Under the pieces are notes generated by a model. That model saw nothing but the letters and a program-made list of their open reading frames with translations. It was not told where the DNA came from and made no database searches. A stretch of DNA of 26,782 nucleotides, taken from the NCBI GenBank assembly GCA_943330925.2, contig CALQJP020000005.1, positions 1 through 26,782 on the forward strand, in the 5' to 3' direction. Within the stretch, counting starts at the first letter, position 1. Each line of letters opens with the position of its first letter. A program made the translations under genes and the position numbers. Shown in pieces: positions 14,716 to 22,633 of the stretch. The stretch comes from Chryseobacterium gleum. Its GTDB lineage: Bacteria; Bacteroidota; Bacteroidia; Flavobacteriales_D; Sanyastnellaceae.

Positions 14716-16068
14716 CTACTTGTGAATGTCGAGCAGACTTAGCATGCGCTGCTCTACCTCTTCAGAATCCCACTTGCTCTCGATGTCTTCCAGACTCATG
14801 ATCTGATCCATGATCTTCTGTTGGCGATAACCATTTTGCAACGCTTCCTGATAAGGCGTGTGCGAAAAGGAAACTTGCTCGTAGAGCGACTTCCATAAGG
14901 TGGGATGATTCGCACTGAAACGACCTTCAATGCGTTTCTGCAACAAAAACTCCTTGTCCGCAGTTTTGTCGCGCATCTCGATGTAGTTGTTGAGCGCCAA
15001 CTCCAAAATAGCATCGCCTGCCGGCTTGCGCAAACGAGTATACTCCGGCATTACTTTCTCGAAATCATCATTGTGTTCAGTAAGCAATGCATTGAGATAC
15101 GTGCAATCTTCAAATCCGGCATTCATGCCCTGACCGTAGAAGGGCACGATGGCATGTGCCGCATCGCCCATGAGGCAAACCGAGTCTTTGTAATGCCAAG
15201 GATAACATTTAGTCATCACCAGACTCGCATCGGGGTTTGCGAAGAAATCTTCAACCAACTCGGGCATCATCGGCACGGCGTCGGCAAAATGTTCATCAAA
15301 GAAACCTCTCACTGCCTCCGGTGTTTTCAAGTTGGCGAGTGAATGCTCGCCTTCAAAGGGTATGAACAAGGTGCAGGTGAAAGAGCCATCCACATTGGGC
15401 AACGCAATCATCATAAACTCGCCGCGCGGCCAGATGTGCAGGCAATTGATATCCAATTGGTGGGTGCCATCGGCATTGGCCGGTATCTCGAGTTCTTTGT
15501 ATCCGTGATCGAGGTAGGTTTGCGAGTAGTCGTATCGATCTAAACGAGTCAGTCGCGTTCTTACCGCACTGAATGCTCCATCGGTACCAAAAATCTGATC
15601 GAACGATTCGCGCACCTCTTCCCCCGTTTCTTCATCGTGAAAAACGACGGTATTGTTTTCCAGATTCACATCCTTGCAACGATGCTTAAATACAAGCTCA
15701 ACATTCTCAAGCTCCGAAGCACATTGCATGAGGGTTTGGTTGAGGAGCCCTCGCGATACGCTGAAGATAGCCTGCCCTTCTTTGCCGTAGGGCTGATAGG
15801 TTAGTTTTCCATCGACCGCATGCATCATTCGTCCATGCATGGGAATAGCCACCTTGCGAATGATGTCAGCAACACCTGCGCCTTCCAACCCTTTCCAACC
15901 GCGGTCGCTCAAGGCTAGGTTGATGCTCTTGCCTTGCACAATTTTCAGTTTGCGAATGTCCGGTCTACGATCAAACACCTTAACCTGATAACCGCGCTTG
16001 GCCATATAGACAGCCCACAAGCTGCCCACCAATCCTGCGCCAACGATGGCTACTTTCTTATTCTTCAT
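14716..16068 (-). CDS. kmo: Kynurenine 3-monooxygenase
   Basis: This FAD- and NADPH-dependent enzyme hydroxylates L-kynurenine to 3-hydroxykynurenine, in tryptophan breakdown or de novo NAD synthesis by the kynurenine route. The 450-residue protein opens with the FAD Rossmann motif VAIVGAGLVGS (G10, G12, G15). It then has KGKSINLALSDRG-type residues, the GTDGAFSAVR segment and the second FAD motif CLMGDAAHAIVPFYGQGMNAG, all characteristic. Length agrees with bacterial KMO. It follows the trans-sulfuration gene after 17 bp, so both are probably cotranscribed. Other kynurenine-pathway genes are not in the window. Confidence 0.95.
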   Translation of the reverse strand: MKNKKVAIVGAGLVGSLWAVYMAKRGYQVKVFDRRPDIRKLKIVQGKSINLALSDRGWKGLEGAGVADIIRKVAIPMHGRMMHAVDGKLTYQPYGKEGQAIFSVSRGLLNQTLMQCASELENVELVFKHRCKDVNLENNTVVFHDEETGEEVRESFDQIFGTDGAFSAVRTRLTRLDRYDYSQTYLDHGYKELEIPANADGTHQLDINCLHIWPRGEFMMIALPNVDGSFTCTLFIPFEGEHSLANLKTPEAVRGFFDEHFADAVPMMPELVEDFFANPDASLVMTKCYPWHYKDSVCLMGDAAHAIVPFYGQGMNAGFEDCTYLNALLTEHNDDFEKVMPEYTRLRKPAGDAILELALNNYIEMRDKTADKEFLLQKRIEGRFSANHPTLWKSLYEQVSFSHTPYQEALQNGYRQQKIMDQIMSLEDIESKWDSEEVEQRMLSLLDIHK

Positions 16069-16085
16069 TGCAGATACGATTCTAA

Positions 16086-17234
16086 CTACTTCACTTTTTC
16101 CAACGCTTGACGCAAATCTTCGATCAAGTCTTCGATGTCTTCAACACCCACACTCAGGCGAAGAAGCGAATCGACCAAGCCGGTCTTCATGCGTTCTTCA
16201 CGCGGTATAGAGGCGTGCGTCATCGAAGCCGGATGTCCAACGAGCGACTCAACACCGCCCAATGATTCGGCCAGCGAGAAAACATGTAAAGCCTGTGCAA
16301 GTTCACTTGCGTCGTCAAACGAATCGCTCTTCAGCGTAAACGAAATCATTCCACCGAAATCGCGCATTTGACGCTTGGCCACTTCGTGATTGGGATGATC
16401 TGCAAAGCCCGGCCAGTATACCTTACCCACCTTCGGATGTGCGCGCAGAAATTCTGCAACAGCCTTTCCGTTTTCGCAATGAGCACGCATGCGCAAATGC
16501 AGCGTCTTCAATCCGCGCAACACCAGAAAGGAATCTTGCGGACCCGGCACGGGGCCGCATGAATTCGTAATGAAAGCAAGTTGATCGTATAGCTCTTTGC
16601 TGTTGGTCATGAGCGCGCCCATCACCACGTCGCTGTGACCGCCGAGATATTTCGTAGCACTGTGCATCACAATATCAGCGCCCATGTCGAGTGGATTCTG
16701 CAAGTAAGGCGAGGCGAATGTGTTATCGACCACCGACCACACACCGAGGCGCTTTGCCATGGCCGTGTAGTGCGCAATGTCTATAATCTTCATCATCGGG
16801 TTGGTGGGTGTCTCAATCCAAATCATGCGGGTCTTGTCATTTACACATGCCTCCACCGCAGCAAAATCATGCATGTCGACAAAATGAAAACGGATTCCCA
16901 TCTTCTCGAACACCTTCGTAAACAAACGGTAGGTTCCACCATACAAATCATCGGTTGCGATTACCTCATCGCCCGGTGAGAGCAGTTTGATGATGGTATC
17001 CACCGCACCCATTCCACTGCTGAAACACAAGCAATGCTCGGCATTTTCCAATGCTGCAAGGCAACTCTCGAGTGCTGTGCGCGTGGGGTTCTTGCCGCGT
17101 GCATAGGCATAGCCTTTGTGCTTTGCGGGAGCCTCTTGCACGTAGGTAGAGGTTTGGTAGATAGGAGTCATAATAGCTCCTGTGGTGGGGTCAGGTTCTT
17201 GACCGGCGTGAATCGCCTTGGTGCCGAATTTCAT
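16086..17234 (-). CDS. Cystathionine gamma-synthase/lyase family PLP enzyme
   Basis: This 382-residue type I PLP enzyme belongs to the trans-sulfuration family. It makes cystathionine from an activated homoserine, or cleaves it to cysteine. PLP is bound by K195 in HSATKYLGGHSD. FSSGMGAV (71-78), the DDLYGGTYRL segment and the C-terminal SLGGVESLVGHPASMTHA are typical. Synthase and lyase cannot be told apart with confidence from sequence here. The ATG at 17234 is chosen because it gives the usual N-terminus MKFGTKAIHAG. An open frame upstream to 17414 would overlap ruvC and is not family-like. Spacing is 37 bp after ruvC and 17 bp before kmo. A promoter-like TTACTTGCGGC lies 13 nt before the start. 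Confidence 0.92.
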   Translation of the reverse strand: MKFGTKAIHAGQEPDPTTGAIMTPIYQTSTYVQEAPAKHKGYAYARGKNPTRTALESCLAALENAEHCLCFSSGMGAVDTIIKLLSPGDEVIATDDLYGGTYRLFTKVFEKMGIRFHFVDMHDFAAVEACVNDKTRMIWIETPTNPMMKIIDIAHYTAMAKRLGVWSVVDNTFASPYLQNPLDMGADIVMHSATKYLGGHSDVVMGALMTNSKELYDQLAFITNSCGPVPGPQDSFLVLRGLKTLHLRMRAHCENGKAVAEFLRAHPKVGKVYWPGFADHPNHEVAKRQMRDFGGMISFTLKSDSFDDASELAQALHVFSLAESLGGVESLVGHPASMTHASIPREERMKTGLVDSLLRLSVGVEDIEDLIEDLRQALEKVK

Positions 17235-17247
17235 ACAATTAGAATTT

Positions 17248-17258
17248 GCCGCAAGTAA
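17248..17258 (-). promoter_or_regulatory. Promoter-like element before the trans-sulfuration gene
   Basis: Read on the minus strand, TTACTTGCGGC and the following bases share the 14-mer ACTTGCGGCAAATT with the region before the subunit III gene at 3735. Both copies are followed by ATTGTATG, which includes the start codon. It resembles a shortened -7 box followed by GCGGC. Confidence 0.35.
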
Positions 17259-17271
17259 CAACAAAAAAGGC

Positions 17272-17850
17272 TTAACTCTTTTTGCGCGCGCCACCCAATC
17301 GATCGGGGTTGGAAGATAGAAAAGACTTCCATCCTGAATAGGATTTACCGGTAGCCAATGCGCTGCTGCTCTGATAGAAATGACACACTGCAGCCGCCAA
17401 CCCATCGGTGGCATCTAATTTCTCAGGCATATCGCTATCGGGAATTTGCAGCACGCGCTGCAACATGGCCGCCACTTGCTCTTTCGACGCTGCTCCATTG
17501 CCCGTGATGCTTTGCTTGATCTTTCGAGGTGCATACTCCTGCACGGGTATTTTGCGACTGAGTGCAGCGGCTATTGCAACACCCTGCGCCCTTCCCAACT
17601 TCAACATCGACTGCACATTCTTGCCGAAAAATGGCGCTTCAATCGCCAGTTCGTCGGGATGAAACCCATCAATGAGCTCGATGCATCGTTCAAAGATTTT
17701 CTGCAATTTCAGGTGATGATCTTCAATTTTCTCGAGCCTCAAAACGCCTATCGCAACAAGCTTCATTTGCTTGCCCTGCACTTCAATAATGCCATACCCC
17801 AAAATGGTGGTACCCGGGTCAATTCCTAAAATGATGCGCTCGTTGGCCAA
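17272..17850 (-). CDS. ruvC: Holliday junction endodeoxyribonuclease RuvC
   Basis: RuvC resolves Holliday junctions with RuvAB during recombination and repair. The 192-residue protein starts with ILGIDPGTTILGYG, which carries the first catalytic Asp. LAIEAPFFGKNVQSMLKLGRAQG contains the catalytic Glu, and the C-terminal DATDGLAAAVCHF has the last acidic residues. Length is family-normal, with a Lys-rich tail. The start codon is a TTG at 17850 with a weak AAAGAG sequence upstream. No ATG lies nearby in frame, and this start gives the expected N-terminus. It is divergent from the glycosyltransferase gene with only 28 bp between. Confidence 0.93.
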   Translation of the reverse strand: MANERIILGIDPGTTILGYGIIEVQGKQMKLVAIGVLRLEKIEDHHLKLQKIFERCIELIDGFHPDELAIEAPFFGKNVQSMLKLGRAQGVAIAAALSRKIPVQEYAPRKIKQSITGNGAASKEQVAAMLQRVLQIPDSDMPEKLDATDGLAAAVCHFYQSSSALATGKSYSGWKSFLSSNPDRLGGARKKS

Positions 17851-17878
17851 TTGCTCTTTTCTTTGATGCCGTAAAGCT

Positions 17879-18997
17879 ATGATAGTTCTGCTCTTTGCCG
17901 CCGGTTTGCTCTATCTTCTCTATGCACTGTGGTTGCTGAGAATGATTGTGCATTGGCACAAGCCTCAACATGTGCCTTCGCCTGTAAACGCAGCGAACCA
18001 TTTAACCATCGTGGTTCCATTCCGCAACGAAGCTGAGCATCTTCCTAACCTTTTGAAGGCCCTGTCGAAGCAGGCAGCTGAAACGCCCGGAGCAGCCATT
18101 GTGCTGGTAGATGATCACAGCACAGACGATTCTCTTTCCATTGCCCTTGCCTTCAAAAATGAAAACCAACACGCGACGCTGCTGCAGCAAAGCGCCACCC
18201 AAGGCAAGAAGCAAGGCGTTGATATGGCTATGAAATGCGTTGGAACCGAATGGGTAGTGACACTCGACGCCGACATTCAACCTTGTGATGGCTGGCTTCA
18301 GCGCATTGCATCGTGGACGAAGAACAACCCCAACGACTTGCTCATTCTTCCGCTCCACATTGGCCCCGGAAAAAACGTCATAGGTCGAATGCAGGAAGTA
18401 GAGTTTGCGAGTGTCATGGGCATTACGGGCGGCATGGCCATGGCCGGGCAGCCTATTTTGTGCAACGGAGGCAATTTGTGCTTTCGAAAAGACGCTTACG
18501 AACGGGTGCGAGCAACACGCGCCGACATGCACATTACGAGCGGTGATGATGTGTTTTTGTTGAATGCATTGAAACCCTTCGGGAAAGTGGTTTGGGTGCA
18601 CGACTCACAGGTACGCGTGTCGACAGCACCTCAACCCTCCTTGCAGCGCTTCACCGCACAACGCCTGCGATGGATGGGTAAAGCAAGCTTCATTCGCGAC
18701 CCTTGGTTGCAGGCCACTGCATGGCTTTCGTTTCTAGTCAACGCAAGCTTTCTGTTGGGGATGATAGCGCTGATGACAGGCATTGTTTCCATAGAAATGT
18801 TTGCCGCATTTGCCTTCATCAAAATCACGCTCGACGGCTGGCTTATTCTAAAAGTTGGCAACTGGCTGTGCATAAAACAGCTGAAGAGATTTTACATAGC
18901 GCTCATTTTTCTGTACCCCTTCTATGCAACTTTGTTCCCGTTGATGAGCCAATTCGTAAAACCAACGTGGAAGGGAAGAACAACAACCAACCGATAG
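17879..18997 (+). CDS. Family 2 glycosyltransferase, membrane-bound
   Basis: This 372-residue protein transfers a sugar from a nucleotide donor, probably for a surface glycan or glycolipid. One N-terminal helix (1-22) precedes a GT2 catalytic domain (about 42-235). VVPFRNEAEHL opens the fold and VDDHSTDDS (78-86) follows. The DxD metal site is D130-A-D132, the acceptor-site acidic motif is SGDD (221-224), and the processive-type motif QRLRW is at 261-265. Two or three helices follow at about 276-360. The substrate is not predictable. The C-terminal end overlaps the proposed GTG start of the next gene by 31 bp. Confidence 0.9.
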   Translation: MIVLLFAAGLLYLLYALWLLRMIVHWHKPQHVPSPVNAANHLTIVVPFRNEAEHLPNLLKALSKQAAETPGAAIVLVDDHSTDDSLSIALAFKNENQHATLLQQSATQGKKQGVDMAMKCVGTEWVVTLDADIQPCDGWLQRIASWTKNNPNDLLILPLHIGPGKNVIGRMQEVEFASVMGITGGMAMAGQPILCNGGNLCFRKDAYERVRATRADMHITSGDDVFLLNALKPFGKVVWVHDSQVRVSTAPQPSLQRFTAQRLRWMGKASFIRDPWLQATAWLSFLVNASFLLGMIALMTGIVSIEMFAAFAFIKITLDGWLILKVGNWLCIKQLKRFYIALIFLYPFYATLFPLMSQFVKPTWKGRTTTNR

Positions 18998-20076
18998 CGC
19001 ATCGCTCGCCCGCGCAAATTGCATGGAAACGATTTCGATCGAATCCGCCTGCCATGGCGGGACTTCTTTTCATTGTGCTCATTGCCATGGTTTCTGCGCT
19101 GGGTCCCTTCATTCGCCCCGACTCTACCCCCGATGCCAACGACCAATCGCTTATGCTCAGCCGACTCAAACCGGGAAGCAGCGTAACTGAGATTCGCCTC
19201 AAAAACAACACGCCTGAGGTGGGGTTTTGGAGTGAATGGCTGGACGGAGGAAAAGCCAAAAACCACGTGGCCATTGCGGTAGACAGTATTTCATGCAGCA
19301 ACGACTCCACCACGTATTGGATAAAGGAGCAAGCAAACGCCAACGGAGCAACGATAGCGAATGGTGATCTGATGAAGCATTCGGATGGCGGCTATCTTTT
19401 TCGCAGAACGTTCTACCTGGGTACAGATAAATACGGGCGCGACCTGCTTTCACGCCTTATGGCCGGAGCCCTTATTTCGCTTGCCGTGGGCAGCATTGCT
19501 GTAATCATTTCATTGCTCGTGGGGCTCACGCTCGGGTTGTTGGCCGGCTACTACCGAGGATGGGTCGACCAGCTCATCATGTGGTTCACGAACGTAATCT
19601 GGGCCGTTCCCACGCTCATACTGGTTATGGCCATCACCTTTGCATTCGGCACCGGTTTCTGGAAAGTATTTCTGGCCGTTGGACTAACCATGTGGGTTGA
19701 AGTGGCGCGCATTGCACGAGGGCAAGTGCTCAGTATCCGCGAAAAAGAATACATCGAAGCGGCACGCGCTCTTGGCTTTTCGGAGATGCGCATCATTTTC
19801 AAACATGTGTTGCCCAACATCCTCTCCCCCATTATCGTCATTTCAGCCGCCAATTTTGCTTCAGCCATTCTCATTGAAGCGGGACTGAGCTTTCTGGGGC
19901 TGGGCGCGCAAATTCCCACACCGAGCTGGGGCAATATGATACGTGAGCACTATGCCTACATCACCACCGATTTGGCCTACCTGGCCATTGTTCCCGGGTT
20001 TATGATCATGCTCCTGGTACTGGCCTTCATGATGGTAGGCAACGGATTGCGCGATGCACTCGATGTGCGCGAGTAA
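18967..20076 (+). CDS. OppC/DppC-like ABC transporter permease
   Basis: This permease of about 369 residues belongs to a peptide/nickel-type ABC importer. TM1 is at about 31-49. The OppC signature LGTDKYGRDLLSR (151-163) precedes the core helices. The EAA loop that contacts the ATPase is at about 261-285 (EYIEAARALGFSEMRIIFKHVLP). Between TM1 and the signature lies a non-cytoplasmic insert of about 100 residues (50-150), longer than in E. coli OppC. The GTG at 18967 is chosen because the longer frame upstream lies wholly inside the glycosyltransferase gene and gives no sensible protein. The partners (OppB, ATPases, binding protein) are not adjacent, so the substrate is unknown. Confidence 0.87.
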   Translation: MEGKNNNQPIAHRSPAQIAWKRFRSNPPAMAGLLFIVLIAMVSALGPFIRPDSTPDANDQSLMLSRLKPGSSVTEIRLKNNTPEVGFWSEWLDGGKAKNHVAIAVDSISCSNDSTTYWIKEQANANGATIANGDLMKHSDGGYLFRRTFYLGTDKYGRDLLSRLMAGALISLAVGSIAVIISLLVGLTLGLLAGYYRGWVDQLIMWFTNVIWAVPTLILVMAITFAFGTGFWKVFLAVGLTMWVEVARIARGQVLSIREKEYIEAARALGFSEMRIIFKHVLPNILSPIIVISAANFASAILIEAGLSFLGLGAQIPTPSWGNMIREHYAYITTDLAYLAIVPGFMIMLLVLAFMMVGNGLRDALDVRE

Positions 20077-20091
20077 TCACGAATTCTCTTT

Positions 20092-20099
20092 TACATTCG
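20092..20099 (+). promoter_or_regulatory. -7 promoter box of the fucose synthase gene
   Basis: TACATTCG (one mismatch to TAnnTTTG), followed by CAGC, lies 5 nt before the ATG at 20105. It sits in the 28-bp gap after the permease gene. No -33 box was seen. Confidence 0.38.
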
Positions 20100-20104
20100 C
20101 AGCT

Positions 20105-21052
20105 ATGGAAAAAAATGCAGGCATCTACGTGGCCGGCCATCGCGGCATGGTGGGAAGCGCCATTGTGCGCCAACTGGAGCAACAAGGTTATAGCAAAATC
20201 CTTACGCGCACCTCGTCGCAGCTCGATTTACGCAACCAACAAGCCGTGCAGGAATTTTTCGCCGAAACAAAACCGGACTACGTTTTTCTGGCCGCTGCCA
20301 AAGTGGGCGGCATCCATGCGAACAACGTGTACAGAGCTGAGTTCCTCTACGACAACCTCATGATCGAAGCCAACATCATCGATGCGGCTCATCGCAACAA
20401 CTGCAAAAAGCTTCTGTTTCTCGGATCATCGTGTATCTATCCTAAGATGGCCGAGCAACCGCTGAAAGAAGAAAGCTTGCTCGCCGGTTTTCTAGAACCA
20501 ACCAACGAGCCTTATGCCATAGCGAAAATTGCGGGCATCAAGTTGTGCGAAGCGTATCGCGATCAATACGGCTGCAACTTTATTTCAGCCATGCCTACCA
20601 ACCTGTATGGACCCAACGACAATTACGACCTCAACAATTCGCACGTATTGCCTGCGCTCATTCGCAAGTTTCATACAGCCAAGTTGAATGGCGACAATGA
20701 AGTGGAAGTGTGGGGCACGGGCTCGCCGCTGCGTGAGTTTTTGCACGTCGACGATTTGGCAGAAGCGTGCATGCACCTCATGCTTCACTACAATGAAAAG
20801 CTGTTCGTCAACATCGGCACTGGCGAAGATCTTTCCATCAAAGCACTTGCTGAAATGGTGAAAGAAATAACCGGCTTCCAAGGAAACATTCGCTGGAACA
20901 CCGAAAAACCCGATGGAACTCCGCGCAAACTCATGGATGTGTCGCGCATCAACGCCGCCGGATGGAGACACCGAATCGCGCTGCACGACGGCATCACCTC
21001 GGTATACGAAGATTTCAAAACGAAAGAGCTTGCAGAGCTGCGCGCAAAATGA
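20105..21052 (+). CDS. fcl: GDP-L-fucose synthase
   Basis: The enzyme epimerises and reduces GDP-4-keto-6-deoxymannose to GDP-L-fucose with NADPH, supplying fucose for surface polysaccharide. The 315-residue short-chain dehydrogenase has the nucleotide motif G11-H-R-G14-M-V-G17. LGSSCIYPKMAEQPL contains the catalytic Ser/Cys region (107-121), and the YxxxK pair is Y137/K141 in NEPYAIAKIAG. The ATG at 20105 is chosen over an upstream ATG inside the permease gene because it starts directly before the Rossmann strand. Its stop overlaps the next ATG (ATGA). GDP-mannose dehydratase, which supplies the substrate, is not in the window. Confidence 0.95.
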   Translation: MEKNAGIYVAGHRGMVGSAIVRQLEQQGYSKILTRTSSQLDLRNQQAVQEFFAETKPDYVFLAAAKVGGIHANNVYRAEFLYDNLMIEANIIDAAHRNNCKKLLFLGSSCIYPKMAEQPLKEESLLAGFLEPTNEPYAIAKIAGIKLCEAYRDQYGCNFISAMPTNLYGPNDNYDLNNSHVLPALIRKFHTAKLNGDNEVEVWGTGSPLREFLHVDDLAEACMHLMLHYNEKLFVNIGTGEDLSIKALAEMVKEITGFQGNIRWNTEKPDGTPRKLMDVSRINAAGWRHRIALHDGITSVYEDFKTKELAELRAK

Positions 21053-22623
21053 GCCGCTTGTATCTCATATTCTTCCTGATTGCTTGCTGCATAGCAACCT
21101 CACACTATGCCACGGCACAACAATCGAGTATTGCCTTGCAAAGGCTGTGGTTGTTGGAAGGTGAGCGCCTTGCCCTGAAAAACGACAGCACTACCTTACA
21201 CCTCGGAGAAAAACCGTGGATAGCACAAAAGACGATAGGAACAGATGAGCTCACTTGGATCGAGAGCAAAAGAAACTACTCGAAAGTGGGCGCAAAAATT
21301 TTTCGCGATCATGCAGTCGATATTCGGGGTGAAGACTACCGCATCATCGTCGATCCGCTCTTCGATATAACAGTAGGCCGCGACGTTGCTGACACCGGTG
21401 GCTTTCAGTCGGCCAACCTCATGTTCAATCAGCGCGGCATCCAGCTCATGGGCGACATTGGCTCAAAGTTGAGTTTTCAGAGTGCGTTTTTCGAAACACA
21501 AACACTGGCCCCCGACTACATCCGACGCATGCACGATGCTTCCGGAGTTTACCCATCGTATGGTCGAACGAAAGCATTTGGAGAACGTGGTTACGACTTC
21601 GCCATGGCCACCAGTTTGATCACCTTCGCTCCTACTCGGTCGGTTACGCTGCAGATGGGCCAAGGACGACAATTCTATGGGCACGGCTACCGATCCATTC
21701 TTTGGAGTGATGCCTCGTTCGTCTATCCATTTGCCAAGGCAAGCTTCGACCTATGGAACGGAAAGATTCGCTACAGCACGATGTATGCTGAGCTTCGCAC
21801 ACTCGAACGTTTGCCCAAAGGAGAAGTACCCGAGTCGCTTTTCAAACCCAAATCGGCGAGCGTTCACTACCTGAGTATCGCGCCTCATCCGAATGTTGAA
21901 ATCGGCATTTTCGAAAGCACCATCTGGAATCGCTTCGACAGCACAGGCACACATGCGCCATCGGCTTGGGCCGCCGTTCCAATCATGGGAATACACAGCG
22001 CCGCTGAGGGACTGGATGCAGAAGACAACAGCATGCTTGGACTCAACCTGCGTATTTCTCCGGGTAAAAAAGTCAAATTGTATGGGCAGCTGGCCATCGA
22101 CCAATGGCCATCGCGCCGCATCGGATGGCAGCTAGGCATGCAACTGTATGACCTTGCTACCCCCGGTTTACACGCGCAACTGGAGTTCAATCATACGAGT
22201 GATTATTTCTATGCAAGTACGTACCCGCTTCAAAGCGTATCGCACGCCAACCAACCACTGGGCCATCCGGGTGGTAGTGCGCTCAACGAACAACTGCTCA
22301 TCGTCAACTACCGCAAACAGCGGTGGATGGCTGAGGCACGTTTGAATCGTATGATTCAGAGTGGTGGCCCACAAGGTGATTTCACGGGCGATCCGAATGA
22401 AATATTTCTGCACTTAGTGTCCTGGGCATACCACGATTTATACCAGGCATCGGCGTCACTCTCCTGGATTGTGCAACCGCAAACGTGCACGAGCCTGAGT
22501 ATTGGAATGACCTGGCGGCAGGAGTCGATTTCACAGATTATTGCGCCATTGTTCACCTCCGAAACGCGCTACATTTGGTTTGGACTGAAATCGAACATCC
22601 TTAATCAGTACTCCGATTTCTGA
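21049..22623 (+). CDS. Wzi-like capsule assembly outer-membrane protein
   Basis: This 524-residue protein has a signal peptide (about 1-24, ending ATAQ) and an outer-membrane barrel of the Wzi-like type. The conserved block GQGRQFYGHGYRSILWSD is at 204-221 and the C-terminus is GLKSNILNQYSDF. Both align with the protein encoded at 242-1729, so the window holds two paralogues. Wzi is a lectin-like protein that fixes group 1 capsule to the cell surface. The ATGA overlap with fcl and the WecA-type gene 10 bp downstream support a polysaccharide role. The ATG at 21049 is chosen because the frame upstream lies in fcl. Confidence 0.82.
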   Translation: MSRLYLIFFLIACCIATSHYATAQQSSIALQRLWLLEGERLALKNDSTTLHLGEKPWIAQKTIGTDELTWIESKRNYSKVGAKIFRDHAVDIRGEDYRIIVDPLFDITVGRDVADTGGFQSANLMFNQRGIQLMGDIGSKLSFQSAFFETQTLAPDYIRRMHDASGVYPSYGRTKAFGERGYDFAMATSLITFAPTRSVTLQMGQGRQFYGHGYRSILWSDASFVYPFAKASFDLWNGKIRYSTMYAELRTLERLPKGEVPESLFKPKSASVHYLSIAPHPNVEIGIFESTIWNRFDSTGTHAPSAWAAVPIMGIHSAAEGLDAEDNSMLGLNLRISPGKKVKLYGQLAIDQWPSRRIGWQLGMQLYDLATPGLHAQLEFNHTSDYFYASTYPLQSVSHANQPLGHPGGSALNEQLLIVNYRKQRWMAEARLNRMIQSGGPQGDFTGDPNEIFLHLVSWAYHDLYQASASLSWIVQPQTCTSLSIGMTWRQESISQIIAPLFTSETRYIWFGLKSNILNQYSDF

Positions 22624-22633
22624 TCGACACGAA

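Noticed and set aside
17235..17414. N-terminal extension of the trans-sulfuration gene
   Set aside because: It would overlap ruvC, and the extra 60 residues do not look like the family. The ATG at 17234 gives the normal N-terminus.
18703..18966. Long upstream extension of the OppC-like gene
   Set aside because: It lies inside the glycosyltransferase gene and reads as a Cys/His-rich out-of-frame product.
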